A DNA stretch of 8,479 nt from JAAKFL01 sp964629645. GTDB taxonomy: Bacteria; Chlamydiota; Chlamydiia; Chlamydiales; SLFE01. Below are positions 1-6,052 of the stretch, piece by piece (position 1 is the first letter of the stretch; each line of letters begins with the position of its first letter). The position numbers and the translations under genes were made by a program. Where the stretch lies: assembly GCA_964629645.1 (NCBI GenBank), contig CAZVSU010000088.1, forward strand, positions 1-8,479, written 5' to 3'. Under the pieces are notes generated by a model that saw only the letters and a list, made by a program, of their open reading frames with translations, was not told the DNA's origin and ran no database searches.

Positions 1-53
1 GCAGCCGGCAAAGATAATTGTCGCCGACCGGCAAAAATAATTGACGTTATACA
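1..53. mobile_element. Probable terminal end of an IS21-family-like insertion sequence (partial)
   Basis: Two copies of a short motif, CCGGCAAAGATAATTGTCG (5-23) and CCGGCAAAAATAATTGACG (28-46), lie about 23-27 nt apart in direct orientation, and the block ends in TATACA at 53. Read from the other strand, the end starts TGTATAACGTCAATTATTTT. Ends beginning TG and ending CA, with several subterminal direct repeats, are characteristic of IS21-type elements. The transposase genes would lie left of the window, so the family assignment rests only on the end structure. The neighbouring minus-strand reading frame acquires its stop codon inside this block, which fits an insertion at 53/54. Confidence 0.42.
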
Positions 54-205
54 CGAAGAAAGTCCCTATCGGTCCGCCTCGTTCGCAATAGCTCATTATC
101 ATTAGCCTTACCTTCGATACCGGCAGTATCAACAATAATAGGACCATTTTTTGGCCCATTCAGCCCGATCATAAGATCTGAAAGCGTCTCCCCACTTAAA
201 AACAT
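47..205 (-). pseudogene. Short ORF fragment, apparently cut by the IS end; function not recognised
   Basis: An open frame runs on the minus strand from an ATG at 205 to a TAA at 49-47 (52 residues). The stop and the last Val codon come from the putative insertion-sequence end, so the original frame probably continued leftwards. The middle reads GPIIVDTAGIEGKANDNE, which has a protein-like look, but I cannot assign a family. Upstream in the same frame the reading continues through a TGA just before residue -4 and a further TAA around 295-305, so this may be a decayed gene with more than one lesion. No ribosome-binding site precedes the ATG. It could also be a chance open frame. Confidence 0.25.
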
Positions 206-478
206 GCCCAAGCTTTGTCAATTCTTATCAATGTGAGAGGCTTTTTTACTTGAGCCGATTTGGTTCTTTTTTGGCTTTTCCTGGCAGACCTTTGCAGATA
301 TTTAGCGGCCTTCATAGATTAAAAATATCGTTGTCAAAGATTGCGAAAGGCTTTAGCCTCTCTAAATGTAGCTTTCTCTCGCAAACTATTGGCGGTAGAA
401 TCAAGAGAGCATCTTCCTTAAGGTCAAATTCTGTCAACACCGACCATCGAGCGGAATGCAACCAAGGTAACCACGTAC
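206..478. other. Non-coding leader region upstream of the polyketide operon
   Basis: No convincing gene is seen. Two overlapping open frames on opposite strands (250-504 plus from a TTG, 312-533 minus) have no ribosome-binding site or recognisable motif and run into the polyketide synthase gene. The stretch should contain the promoter of the operon starting at 479. Its left part may also hold remnants of the broken minus-strand frame. Confidence 0.4.
292..320 (+). promoter_or_regulatory. Weak candidate promoter for the polyketide synthase operon
   Basis: TTGCAG (292-297) and TAGATT (315-320) are separated by 17 nt and match the -35 and -10 consensus at about three and four of six positions. 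This would leave a leader of roughly 150 nt before the ATG at 479. The match is weak and TTGTCA at 331 is a competing -35, so this is only a guess at the operon promoter. Confidence 0.18.
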
Positions 479-1552
479 ATGACGGCACAGATACTCGCAA
501 TTGAAACAGACGTTCCCCCGGAATTTCTGACACAAAAAACTTATAACGAAGCCATCGAGCGCCTTTTCAATCTAGATGAGGTCCGCTCCAATTTTCTTCG
601 TCGAATCACGTCAGGTAGCCGCATACAAAAACGTCATTTTGTCTCAGGATTTGGGAAAGAAAGCGGTGCAGCGCCTCCGACAACAAAGCAACGCAACGAC
701 ATATACAAGGAAGCTGCCCCAGACCTCGCAGTTTCTGTTTGTCGGAAGGCATTGGAACAATGGGGCGGCGATTACGGGGCCATCACCCATGTGATATCGG
801 TATCGTGTACGGGGATGATAGCCCCAGGTATTGAGTTCCTCCTTATCGAAAGACTCGGACTCTCATCACGAGTGGAGCGGTTAGGCATCAATTTTATGGG
901 GTGCTTCGGAGCGTTTAAGGGATTGGCAATCGCAAAATCACTCGCACTAGAGAATCCTAAGCACCGCGTGTTAGTGGTCTGTACTGAATTGTGTTCGCTT
1001 CACTTCCAAGAAAGCCAAAACCTCGAAATGTTAGTCGCAAATTCTCTTTTCGCCGATGGAGCTGCAGCAGCCATAGTGGGAGTAGAAGTGCGCGATGGGG
1101 AAAAGCCGCTCTTAGAATTACATAGTCAAAAATCGGAAGCTCTAAGCGAAACTCATGAGCTGATGACATGGGAAGTGGGAGACTGCGGGTACTTTATGCG
1201 CCTAAGCCCTACCATCCCCTTTCACCTTAAACGTTCTGTGTCTTCTTTCGTACAAAACCTCATTGGGCCCGATCGCTCTTTAAATCAGTGTTCCTGGGCC
1301 GCACACCCTGGCGGCAAAGCGATTCTAGAAGGGATCGCGCAAGTCTGTCAGCTCGAAAATGATCAGCTATCAGCTTCATGGAACGTTCTCAATAACTACG
1401 GAAACATGTCGAGCCCCACTTTCCTCTTTGTTCTTAAAGAGGTGTTAAAAGGGGCATGCCCAAAAAAGTGGGTCATTGGATTGGGTTTTGGCCCTGGCCT
1501 CTCTATTGAAGGGCTATTGCTTAAGAGGGTAGATGACAATGTGGCAGGATAA
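479..1552 (+). CDS. Type III polyketide synthase (chalcone/stilbene synthase family)
   Basis: A 357-residue homodimeric-type ketosynthase expected to condense an acyl-CoA starter with malonyl-CoA units and cyclise the chain to a pyrone, resorcinol or related aromatic product. The family triad is complete: nucleophilic Cys142 in GINFMGCFGAFKG, His276 in WAAHPGGKAIL, and Asn309 in NNYGNMSSPT. The glycine-rich loop GFGPGLSIEG (336-345) closes the active site. The length matches the usual 350-400 residues and the N-terminus (QILAIETDVPPEF) aligns with the normal family start, supporting ATG 479, although the Shine-Dalgarno site (AAGG, 464-467, 11 nt upstream) is weak. The methyltransferase gene starts inside its last codons, so the two are co-transcribed. 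Starter and product cannot be read from the sequence; the plant-style name chalcone synthase should not be taken as its function. Confidence 0.95.
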   Translation: MTAQILAIETDVPPEFLTQKTYNEAIERLFNLDEVRSNFLRRITSGSRIQKRHFVSGFGKESGAAPPTTKQRNDIYKEAAPDLAVSVCRKALEQWGGDYGAITHVISVSCTGMIAPGIEFLLIERLGLSSRVERLGINFMGCFGAFKGLAIAKSLALENPKHRVLVVCTELCSLHFQESQNLEMLVANSLFADGAAAAIVGVEVRDGEKPLLELHSQKSEALSETHELMTWEVGDCGYFMRLSPTIPFHLKRSVSSFVQNLIGPDRSLNQCSWAAHPGGKAILEGIAQVCQLENDQLSASWNVLNNYGNMSSPTFLFVLKEVLKGACPKKWVIGLGFGPGLSIEGLLLKRVDDNVAG

Positions 1553-2237
1553 ACGATCTTTTGACAAGGAGATTCTAGACCTTGGCAGCGATCACTACAG
1601 TCCGGAGGAATACAACAGCTGTTTAAAACTGTTGAAGAGACTCAACTTTTTTTTGGGAGGATTCCGCGCTTCAAGGAGGGCATTTAAAAACCTGAATACG
1701 ATTCCTTCGTCAATACTTGAGGTGGGGTGTGGTGGAGGATACCTATGCCAATGCTTGCACCGCTGGTTTCCCAATGCAAAAGTCCACGGGATCGATATTT
1801 CTCGCGAGGCGATTGACCATGCCGAAAAGCATCTGCCCGAGGAGTTCAAGAAAAAAGTCACCTTTTCCATGCAAAACGGCAAAACGATCGAATACCCCGA
1901 CAACAGCTTCGATGTGGTGACTGCGATGCTTGTCTGCCACCACATGACAGATGATGAGCTCGTCATTTTTCTTAAGCAAAGTTATCGTATCAGTTCACAG
2001 GCTGTGATCATTAATGATCTCCATCGACACATCCTCGCATACATAAGCTTCTCTTTGATTGCCCCTTTCGCATTTCCAAATCGCTTGATTTGGCATGACG
2101 GTAGACTATCGGTACGGCGCTCTTTCCATAAACGGGATTGGTTCTCGCTTCTTGAAAAAGCGGGGTTTCAAAAACAGCAATGCACTTTAAAATGGCACCC
2201 AGCATTCCGCTGGACCCTTACCTTAAGAAAACAATGA
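1533..2237 (+). CDS. Class I SAM-dependent methyltransferase of the polyketide operon
   Basis: A 234-residue Rossmann-fold methyltransferase. Motif I is EVGCGGGY (63-70), the acidic ribose-binding residue is Asp88 in VHGIDIS, and the post-motif segment DNSFDVVTAMLVCHH spans 123-137. A later segment, VIINDLHRHILAY (158-170), followed by HDGRLSVRRSF, is characteristic of methyltransferases that accompany type III polyketide synthases. It overlaps the synthase gene by 20 nt and the oxidoreductase gene by 4 nt, so it is translated in a coupled operon. A purine-rich site AAGAGGG (1523-1529) is only 3 nt from ATG 1533 but 9 nt from the in-frame ATG at 1539, so the true start may be the third codon. 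Its likely substrate is a hydroxyl or ring carbon of the polyketide, by inference from context. Confidence 0.88.
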   Translation: MTMWQDKRSFDKEILDLGSDHYSPEEYNSCLKLLKRLNFFLGGFRASRRAFKNLNTIPSSILEVGCGGGYLCQCLHRWFPNAKVHGIDISREAIDHAEKHLPEEFKKKVTFSMQNGKTIEYPDNSFDVVTAMLVCHHMTDDELVIFLKQSYRISSQAVIINDLHRHILAYISFSLIAPFAFPNRLIWHDGRLSVRRSFHKRDWFSLLEKAGFQKQQCTLKWHPAFRWTLTLRKQ

Positions 2238-3304
2238 AAGCAGATTTCATGATCATTGGAGGCGGTGTCACAGGGCTCAGCGCCGCGATTCGTTTATCCG
2301 AAGCAGCAGCAGATGTGATATTATTAGAAGCTGGGGACTACCCTTCGCATAAGATATGTGGAGAGTTCCTGTCTCCCGAAGCGCTTCCTCTTCTCGAAAG
2401 GTGGGAGATAGCACCAGCCGCTGAAGTGACCGCGCTTAAACTCATCTTGCCGAAAAGGGAGTGGGAGGCCGCATTGCCCCAGGCTGCTGCCACCCTCACT
2501 CGATATCAATTGGATGAAGCGTTAGCACAAAGGGCCAGAGGAAACGGCGTTCAGATCAAGACATGTGCTAAAGTCGAAAGAATTGATCCCCCAACAAGGG
2601 AGGGACAGGATTTCCAGGTCTATCTCACTAATGGGGAACACTACACGGCTCCCACTCTCCTGGTCAGCACGGGAAAGCTGATGACGACGCTTGCAAGAAA
2701 AAAAGCCCCGGAATTCCGCTACATTGGAGTCAAAGCCCACTTTGACGGGATAGCCTGTCCTCATGAACTCAACATGCATCTTTTTCCCGGAGCTTATTTT
2801 GGTGTCGCACCTATCGGCATCGATCGGGTGAATATAGCTGGACTCATCGCTTGTTCACAAAAAGAAGCAGAGCATCCAAGAGCGACCTTATCTTCTTTTT
2901 TGGAACGGACCCGAGCATCTTCTCTTGTCAAGACACTTGAGAGCGGCCGTTGCCTCTTTAAGGAGTGGATGGTTGGGCCTGTACCTGAATTCGGAATCCG
3001 CCGGCACCAAAACTTTTGGCCGAGCACCTTTTTCATGGGCGATGCTGCCGGCGTCATTCCACCTGCGACAGGAAACGGCTTGGCTATGGGGCTCACCTCA
3101 GGCATACTCGCTGCAGATTACGCCCTAAAAAAACAACCCGAAACCTATCGCAAACAGTGGAAATCGGTATACGCTCCAAGGATTTCTAAGGGGATTCTCC
3201 TTCACAGGCTCTTCCTAGCCCATTACCTGCCGAAGGCGATCCCCATCATTTGCCAGGCATTTCCCTCTCTTTATGACTATGTCTTCCGAGCCACTCGCGG
3301 TTGA
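2234..3304 (+). CDS. FAD-dependent oxidoreductase (geranylgeranyl reductase / aromatic hydroxylase-like)
   Basis: A 356-residue flavoprotein. The N-terminal dinucleotide-binding fold shows GGGVTG (9-14) and the ribose-binding Glu32 in LLEAG. KICGEFLSPEA (40-50) is the conserved segment seen in geranylgeranyl-reductase-like and related FAD monooxygenases. The second FAD motif, MGDAAG (268-273), is followed by PPATGNGLAMGLTSG (276-290). I place the start at ATG 2234, which overlaps the methyltransferase stop as ATGA. An upstream in-frame ATG at 2180 would add 18 residues before the fold and overlap the previous gene by 58 nt. As third gene of the operon it probably hydroxylates, oxidises or reduces the polyketide ring. 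The set of synthase, methyltransferase and flavoprotein resembles Streptomyces srsABC in its activities, but orthology is not shown. Confidence 0.9.
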   Translation: MKADFMIIGGGVTGLSAAIRLSEAAADVILLEAGDYPSHKICGEFLSPEALPLLERWEIAPAAEVTALKLILPKREWEAALPQAAATLTRYQLDEALAQRARGNGVQIKTCAKVERIDPPTREGQDFQVYLTNGEHYTAPTLLVSTGKLMTTLARKKAPEFRYIGVKAHFDGIACPHELNMHLFPGAYFGVAPIGIDRVNIAGLIACSQKEAEHPRATLSSFLERTRASSLVKTLESGRCLFKEWMVGPVPEFGIRRHQNFWPSTFFMGDAAGVIPPATGNGLAMGLTSGILAADYALKKQPETYRKQWKSVYAPRISKGILLHRLFLAHYLPKAIPIICQAFPSLYDYVFRATRG

Positions 3305-3372
3305 AAAAGCGCATATCAAAACAAGACACTCATCATAAGTACCAGGGGAACTCGAGTGATTCTGTTAAAGGT

Positions 3373-3393
3373 AAAGGAAACCGGCCCTTTTTT
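3373..3393 (+). terminator. Candidate weak intrinsic terminator after the polyketide operon
   Basis: AAAGG (3373-3377) can pair with CCTTT (3386-3390) around an 8-nt loop, and the T run continues to 3393. The stem is only 5 bp. It lies 68 nt after the oxidoreductase stop and 30 nt beyond the stop of the opposing gene at 3423, so it could serve both converging units. It is weak, and Rho-dependent termination is equally possible. Confidence 0.3.
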
Positions 3394-3422
3394 CAGTTGG
3401 AAGTATGACCCTCATCAAAGAT

Positions 3423-3920
3423 TTAAATATTCAGTTCATTTTCCACCTCTTCCAGAGCGTGTGTCTTTCCCCAAAGGGGCCCAAAAGAACCTCCTAAAAT
3501 ATTGAAAATATTATGGCGAGAGAGGTTTAACGCCGTACGTAAGGAATTTTTCCTGTAATACCCCGCTTTCGATCCGTCGAATTCCATCCCCCCTTCTCTC
3601 CATGGGTAAACTTCGTCCTCCCATTCCCTTACCTCGACATTAAGCATTTTCTGGATTGTTGAAAGATCCAGTTTTTCCACCTGCTTTGGATCAATGGAAA
3701 TGTGACAATACCGTTTCTTGATTTCGACACCATCTGGGTATTTTGCTATGACCGCGTGGTATAAACGATTGAGTGCTTTATTTATCTCAATGGCTTTCCA
3801 ATGTTTATCGCTTGAATCTGTTTCTATTAATTGTTGATATTGCTTTTTTGTCGCTTTTTCAACGAGGTTGTAGCATTCTCGTGGGGTCACATCTCCTCTC
3901 ATTGTTTGGATATGCATCAT
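3423..3920 (-). CDS. Hypothetical protein, 165 residues, family not recognised
   Basis: A minus-strand gene ending TAA at 3425-3423. The longest frame starts at ATG 3926, but the strong ribosome-binding site AAAAGGAG (3934-3927) touches that ATG. The in-frame ATG at 3920 is 6 nt away from the site and ATG 3917 is 9 nt away, so 3920 is chosen. The protein is soluble and rich in charged and aromatic residues, with no signal peptide or membrane segment. A central part, KKRYCHISIDPKQVEKLDLS, is followed by WEDEVYPWREGG and by a C-terminal GGSFGPLWGKTHALEEVE segment. I recognise no domain. It stands alone, convergent with the polyketide operon, and has normal codon use for a real gene. The good Shine-Dalgarno site and the 165-codon length support expression. 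Confidence 0.72.
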   Translation of the reverse strand: MMHIQTMRGDVTPRECYNLVEKATKKQYQQLIETDSSDKHWKAIEINKALNRLYHAVIAKYPDGVEIKKRYCHISIDPKQVEKLDLSTIQKMLNVEVREWEDEVYPWREGGMEFDGSKAGYYRKNSLRTALNLSRHNIFNILGGSFGPLWGKTHALEEVENELNI

Positions 3921-4194
3921 ATTCATCTCCTTTTAGAAAGACGCATTCCTATTTCTTGTTTGCGCCAAATACTTTCGTGTAAAAATTTAATGTTTTAATA
4001 TAATAAAACGCACGTGCGATAAAAAGCGACATCAATCTCGGGACATTAGTCCCTCCAAGCTGATCCGAAATGATCACGGAAAAACAAAATCGACTCACAG
4101 ACTGACAAATCGTACAGCTGCAGTTTCTGCAAATACCATTCAATAAACCTAAGCCCGAAAGAGAAATATAACAGTGGTTGGACAAAATGCCATG
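3921..4194. other. Intergenic stretch without a recognised gene
   Basis: Open frames here (3949-4185 and 4046-4279, minus) lack ribosome-binding sites and protein-like motifs, and the second runs through the tRNA fragment, so I do not call them. The stretch should hold the promoter of the minus-strand gene ending at 3423; an AT-rich patch at about 3981-4008 is a possible site, but no clear -35/-10 pair stands out. A perfect 10-bp palindrome CGCACGTGCG lies at 4009-4018. Confidence 0.4.
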
Positions 4195-4243
4195 AATAAA
4201 AGCGAGGGGTGTTCAAGTCTTCGTTAAAAGACCTAACCCCCTC
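4194..4243 (-). terminator. Intrinsic terminator downstream of the tRNA-Leu 3' fragment
   Basis: On the minus strand, 12 nt after the tRNA end, GAGGGG (4243-4238) pairs with CCCCTC (4209-4204), and inside it GTCTT pairs with AAGAC (4232-4228 with 4221-4217). A short T-rich tract GCTTTTATT follows (4203-4195). This two-part hairpin plus T tract in the expected place behaves like the original terminator of the tRNA gene. It suggests that the DNA on this side is the undisturbed chromosome. Confidence 0.6.
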
Positions 4244-4254
4244 ACGGTTTGGCA

Positions 4255-4306
4255 TGCTCGGAGTGGGACTCGAACCCACACGCTGTTACCAGCAAGGGAT
4301 TTTAAG
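4255..4306 (-). tRNA. tRNA-Leu(UAA) 3'-half fragment; probable attachment-site scar
   Basis: Read on the minus strand, the sequence contains the anticodon loop CTTAAAA (anticodon UAA), the 3' anticodon stem TCCC, a long class II variable arm (TTGCTGGTAACAGCG), the T arm GTGGG-TTCGAGT-CCCAC, and the 3' acceptor strand TCCGAGC with discriminator A at 4255. No CCA is encoded. The 5' half is missing: upstream bases read GAAAGCTTCGGAGA instead of a D arm and a GCTCGGA acceptor strand, which appears nowhere upstream on this strand. The bases GAGA at 4310-4307 only partly restore the anticodon stem. A fragment from anticodon loop to 3' end is the standard product of tyrosine-recombinase integration into a tRNA gene. 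It is not a functional tRNA; an intact copy is expected at the far end of the element. Confidence 0.82.
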
Positions 4307-4329
4307 TCTCCGAAGCTTTCATAATACTG

Positions 4330-4398
4330 CATAACTTCCCGTTATATTACGTAGACAATATAGCAGAGAATCAGGATCTTGTACACGCAAAAGTTATG
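4330..4398. repeat. 8-bp inverted repeat CATAACTT / AAGTTATG beside the tRNA fragment
   Basis: CATAACTT at 4330-4337 is the exact reverse complement of AAGTTATG at 4391-4398, 53 nt apart. It lies 24 nt inside the presumed element from the tRNA fragment. Paired sites flanking an attachment core are typical of recombinase binding, but an 8-bp match alone is weak. Confidence 0.3.
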
Positions 4399-4445
4399 GG
4401 AAATTATGGGGCATGACGCCATGTACTGGCCCACCAGTGGCCCAC
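4391..4445. repeat. Two tandem pairs of short direct repeats near the integration border
   Basis: AAGTTATGGG (4391-4400) is followed immediately by AAATTATGGG (4401-4410), one base different, with a 10-nt period. TGGCCCAC occurs at 4427-4434 and again at 4438-4445, with an 11-nt period. ACTGGCCCACCAGT (4425-4438) can also form a small hairpin. Repeats spaced by about one helical turn next to a tRNA attachment core resemble arm-type integrase sites. Function is inferred only from position and spacing. Confidence 0.4.
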
Positions 4446-4473
4446 AGATTTGACCGAATCGAAACATTAGCTC

Positions 4474-4504
4474 TTTTCACAAAAAGATGCTTTTTTTGTG
4501 AAAA
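4474..4504. repeat. Perfect 12-bp inverted repeat upstream of the AbiE operon
   Basis: TTTTCACAAAAA (4474-4485) pairs exactly with TTTTTGTGAAAA (4493-4504) around a 7-nt loop. The stem has only two GC pairs, so it would be a poor terminator. A symmetric AT-rich site about 40 nt upstream of the promoter fits an operator, possibly for AbiEi. A cruciform or a terminator for leftward or rightward readthrough remain alternatives. Confidence 0.4.
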
Positions 4505-4533
4505 AAAGCCAGAAGAACCGTTAATCATGTAAT

Positions 4534-4566
4534 AAAAACACCCAGTTGACGTTATTGGGTTTTTTT
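4534..4566. terminator. Bidirectional hairpin with T tracts, overlapping the AbiE promoter
   Basis: ACCCA (4540-4544) pairs with TGGGT (4556-4560), and the stem can extend by A-T pairs beyond one mismatch (4534-4538 with 4562-4566). On the plus strand it is followed by T's and on the minus strand by TTTTTATT, so it could stop transcription from either side. The AbiE -35 box lies in its loop, so it could equally be a protein-binding operator. Confidence 0.45.
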
Positions 4567-4574
4567 GTTACATT
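4546..4574 (+). promoter_or_regulatory. Promoter of the abiE-TOTE operon, predicted to give a leaderless mRNA
   Basis: TTGACG (4546-4551, five of six matches) and TACATT (4569-4574, four of six) are separated by exactly 17 nt. Transcription would start about 7 nt later, at 4581, which is the A of the AbiEi start codon. No Shine-Dalgarno sequence precedes that ATG. The -35 box sits inside the CCCA...TGGG inverted repeat, which fits the known negative autoregulation by AbiEi through inverted repeats in its promoter. Confidence 0.5.
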
Positions 4575-4580
4575 TAAGAT

Positions 4581-5177
4581 ATGAAAGAGTCGAAATATTT
4601 ACATATGCTCCAAGAACTCTCGAAAAAGCCTGTTTTTTCCTCGAAAGAAGGGAAAGAAGCAGGTATCCCCCCTCGCATGCTTGCCCATTTTTGCTCAAAA
4701 GGGTTAATTGAACGGGTCAGCCGAGGGATTTATAAAGTTAAAGATATTCAATTAAAAGAAGAATTCGAATGGGAGGATCTGACCCTAACAGTCATGGGCA
4801 TTCCAACCGGGGTTGTTTGTTTGATTTCAGCACTTTGTGTTTACGATCTGACAGACGAAATCATGAGGGAATTTTGGATAGCAGTTCCACACACGACCAC
4901 GGCTCCCCATAGATCAAATACCCGAATTATCCGTATGAGAAATATGACGCTTGGACAAACGACAAAAGAAATTGCCGGGCAAAAAGTCAAAATCTTTGAT
5001 CGTGAACGTACAATCGTCGATGCTTTTCGTTATCTAGACAAGGAGATAGCAGTCAAAGCTTTGCAGGCTTATTTGAAGTCGAGCAAGGAGGTTCGGCCAG
5101 ATCTAAAAAAGCTCAAAAAGTATGCGAAAGCTTTCAAAGTAAATTTAACCCCATACATTATAGCCTTTACAACATGA
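4581..5177 (+). CDS. abiEi: AbiEi-family antitoxin and transcriptional autorepressor
   Basis: A 198-residue protein. The N-terminal winged helix-turn-helix (about residues 5-53) contains VFSSKEGKEAGIPPRMLAHF followed by KGLIERVSRGIYKV, the typical AbiEi DNA-binding element. The C-terminal part holds the FDRERTIVDAFRY segment (about 139-151) common to the family and a basic tail. AbiEi proteins antagonise the AbiEii toxin without forming a stable complex (type IV toxin-antitoxin) and repress their own operon. The start ATG 4581 has no ribosome-binding site but coincides with the predicted transcription start. It overlaps the toxin gene by 4 nt (ATGA), so the antitoxin is made first and the toxin by coupled translation. 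Several AbiEi-like proteins are also known as stand-alone regulators, but the paired toxin here settles the role. Confidence 0.88.
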   Translation: MKESKYLHMLQELSKKPVFSSKEGKEAGIPPRMLAHFCSKGLIERVSRGIYKVKDIQLKEEFEWEDLTLTVMGIPTGVVCLISALCVYDLTDEIMREFWIAVPHTTTAPHRSNTRIIRMRNMTLGQTTKEIAGQKVKIFDRERTIVDAFRYLDKEIAVKALQAYLKSSKEVRPDLKKLKKYAKAFKVNLTPYIIAFTT

Positions 5178-6052
5178 CTCTACCAATTGAACAGTCCATT
5201 AAAGAAAAAATTAGATCCATTGCAAAAGCACGTGATACATCGTTTGCGGAACTTTGGAAAAATTTGATTTTGGAGAGATTTCTAGCTCGTTTATGCCAAT
5301 CTCAATACAAACACAATTTCATATTTAAGGGAGGGGCTCTTCTTGCGAGATATCTCCCCCTAGGGCGTGAAACGAAAGATATCGATTTTCTTGTTAACCA
5401 ACTTTCAAACCAAAAAGAAGCTTTGAGTGGCGTATTGGAGGAAATTAGTGCGATCGACTTGAATGACAGCTTTGAGTTTGAAACAGTGAATGTAAACACT
5501 CTAAATCATGACCACATGCCTTATACCGGGGCGACAGTCAAATTAATTGCAAAATTTGGAGCTACGAAAACACACCTAGACATGGATTTAGGATTTGGTG
5601 ACGTTGTTGAGCCTATCGATTACTCAGTTGATCTGATTTCGACCAAAAAAGGCCCTTTATTTGAGAGTCGAATTTCTCTTAGCTGCTATCCCAAGGAATT
5701 CATTTTTGCAGAAAAATTAGAAACCGTTGTTTTCCGCGGTGGGGCTAATTCCAGGATGAAAGATTTTCACGACTTGTACTCTTTAATTTCAATTCCAAAT
5801 CTTCTGAATGAAATACAAGCTGAAAGAGCAGTTCGTATGGTTTTTAAACACAGGGGGTCGGAAATAAATGAACTGCCCATCGTTTTTGACGATGAAGACG
5901 TCCAGCTCTTGAACAAAACGTGGGGCTTTTATTATCGACGGCTTAAATCCACCGAGATCAAAAAGATCCTACCAACTAACCACCGGGAATTAACCCAAGC
6001 GATTAATGACTGGCTATTGAATAAAACAAAAGTTTGCCAAAAAGAATATTGA
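5174..6052 (+). CDS. abiEii: AbiEii/AbiGii-family nucleotidyltransferase toxin
   Basis: A 292-residue DNA polymerase beta-fold nucleotidyltransferase. Motif I is FKGGALLARY (51-60) followed by RETKDIDF (65-72), giving the metal-binding Asp69 and Asp71. A second acidic strand, HLDMDLGFGD (134-143), supplies further Asp residues. YPKEFIFAEKL (172-182) and NSRMKDFHDLY (192-202) are the conserved C-terminal motifs with Lys181, Arg194, Lys196 and Asp197. All expected catalytic positions are present, so the toxin looks active. Family members use NTP to block growth of phage-infected cells; some add nucleotides to tRNA. The start is fixed by the ATGA overlap with the antitoxin gene. The stop TGA shares its A with the next gene's ATG, so all three genes are coupled. 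Confidence 0.92.
   Translation: MTLPIEQSIKEKIRSIAKARDTSFAELWKNLILERFLARLCQSQYKHNFIFKGGALLARYLPLGRETKDIDFLVNQLSNQKEALSGVLEEISAIDLNDSFEFETVNVNTLNHDHMPYTGATVKLIAKFGATKTHLDMDLGFGDVVEPIDYSVDLISTKKGPLFESRISLSCYPKEFIFAEKLETVVFRGGANSRMKDFHDLYSLISIPNLLNEIQAERAVRMVFKHRGSEINELPIVFDDEDVQLLNKTWGFYYRRLKSTEIKKILPTNHRELTQAINDWLLNKTKVCQKEY

Noticed and set aside
250..504. 84-residue plus-strand open frame starting with TTG upstream of the polyketide synthase
   Set aside because: Overlaps the synthase start in another frame, has no ribosome-binding site and a low-complexity, non-family sequence.
2180..2233. Upstream ATG start for the FAD oxidoreductase
   Set aside because: It would add 18 residues ahead of the nucleotide-binding fold and overlap the methyltransferase by 58 nt; the ATGA overlap at 2234 is the usual arrangement.
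3949..4185. 78-residue minus-strand open frame
   Set aside because: No ribosome-binding site, unusual Cys- and Ser-rich composition, no motif; likely chance.
4046..4279. 77-residue minus-strand open frame
   Set aside because: It begins inside the tRNA fragment and runs through its terminator hairpin; no ribosome-binding site or motif.
4255..4400. Intact tRNA-Leu(UAA) interrupted by a group I intron in the anticodon loop, as in cyanobacteria
   Set aside because: The bases before AAAATCCC do not end in the G expected at a group I intron 3' end, and no 5' half (acceptor GCTCGGA and D arm) is found upstream on the minus strand before the AbiE region.
41..4555. Shared 10-mer TTGACGTTAT in the IS end (41-50) and in the AbiE promoter (4546-4555)
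   Set aside because: A single 10-base match without flanking similarity is compatible with chance, and the contexts differ.
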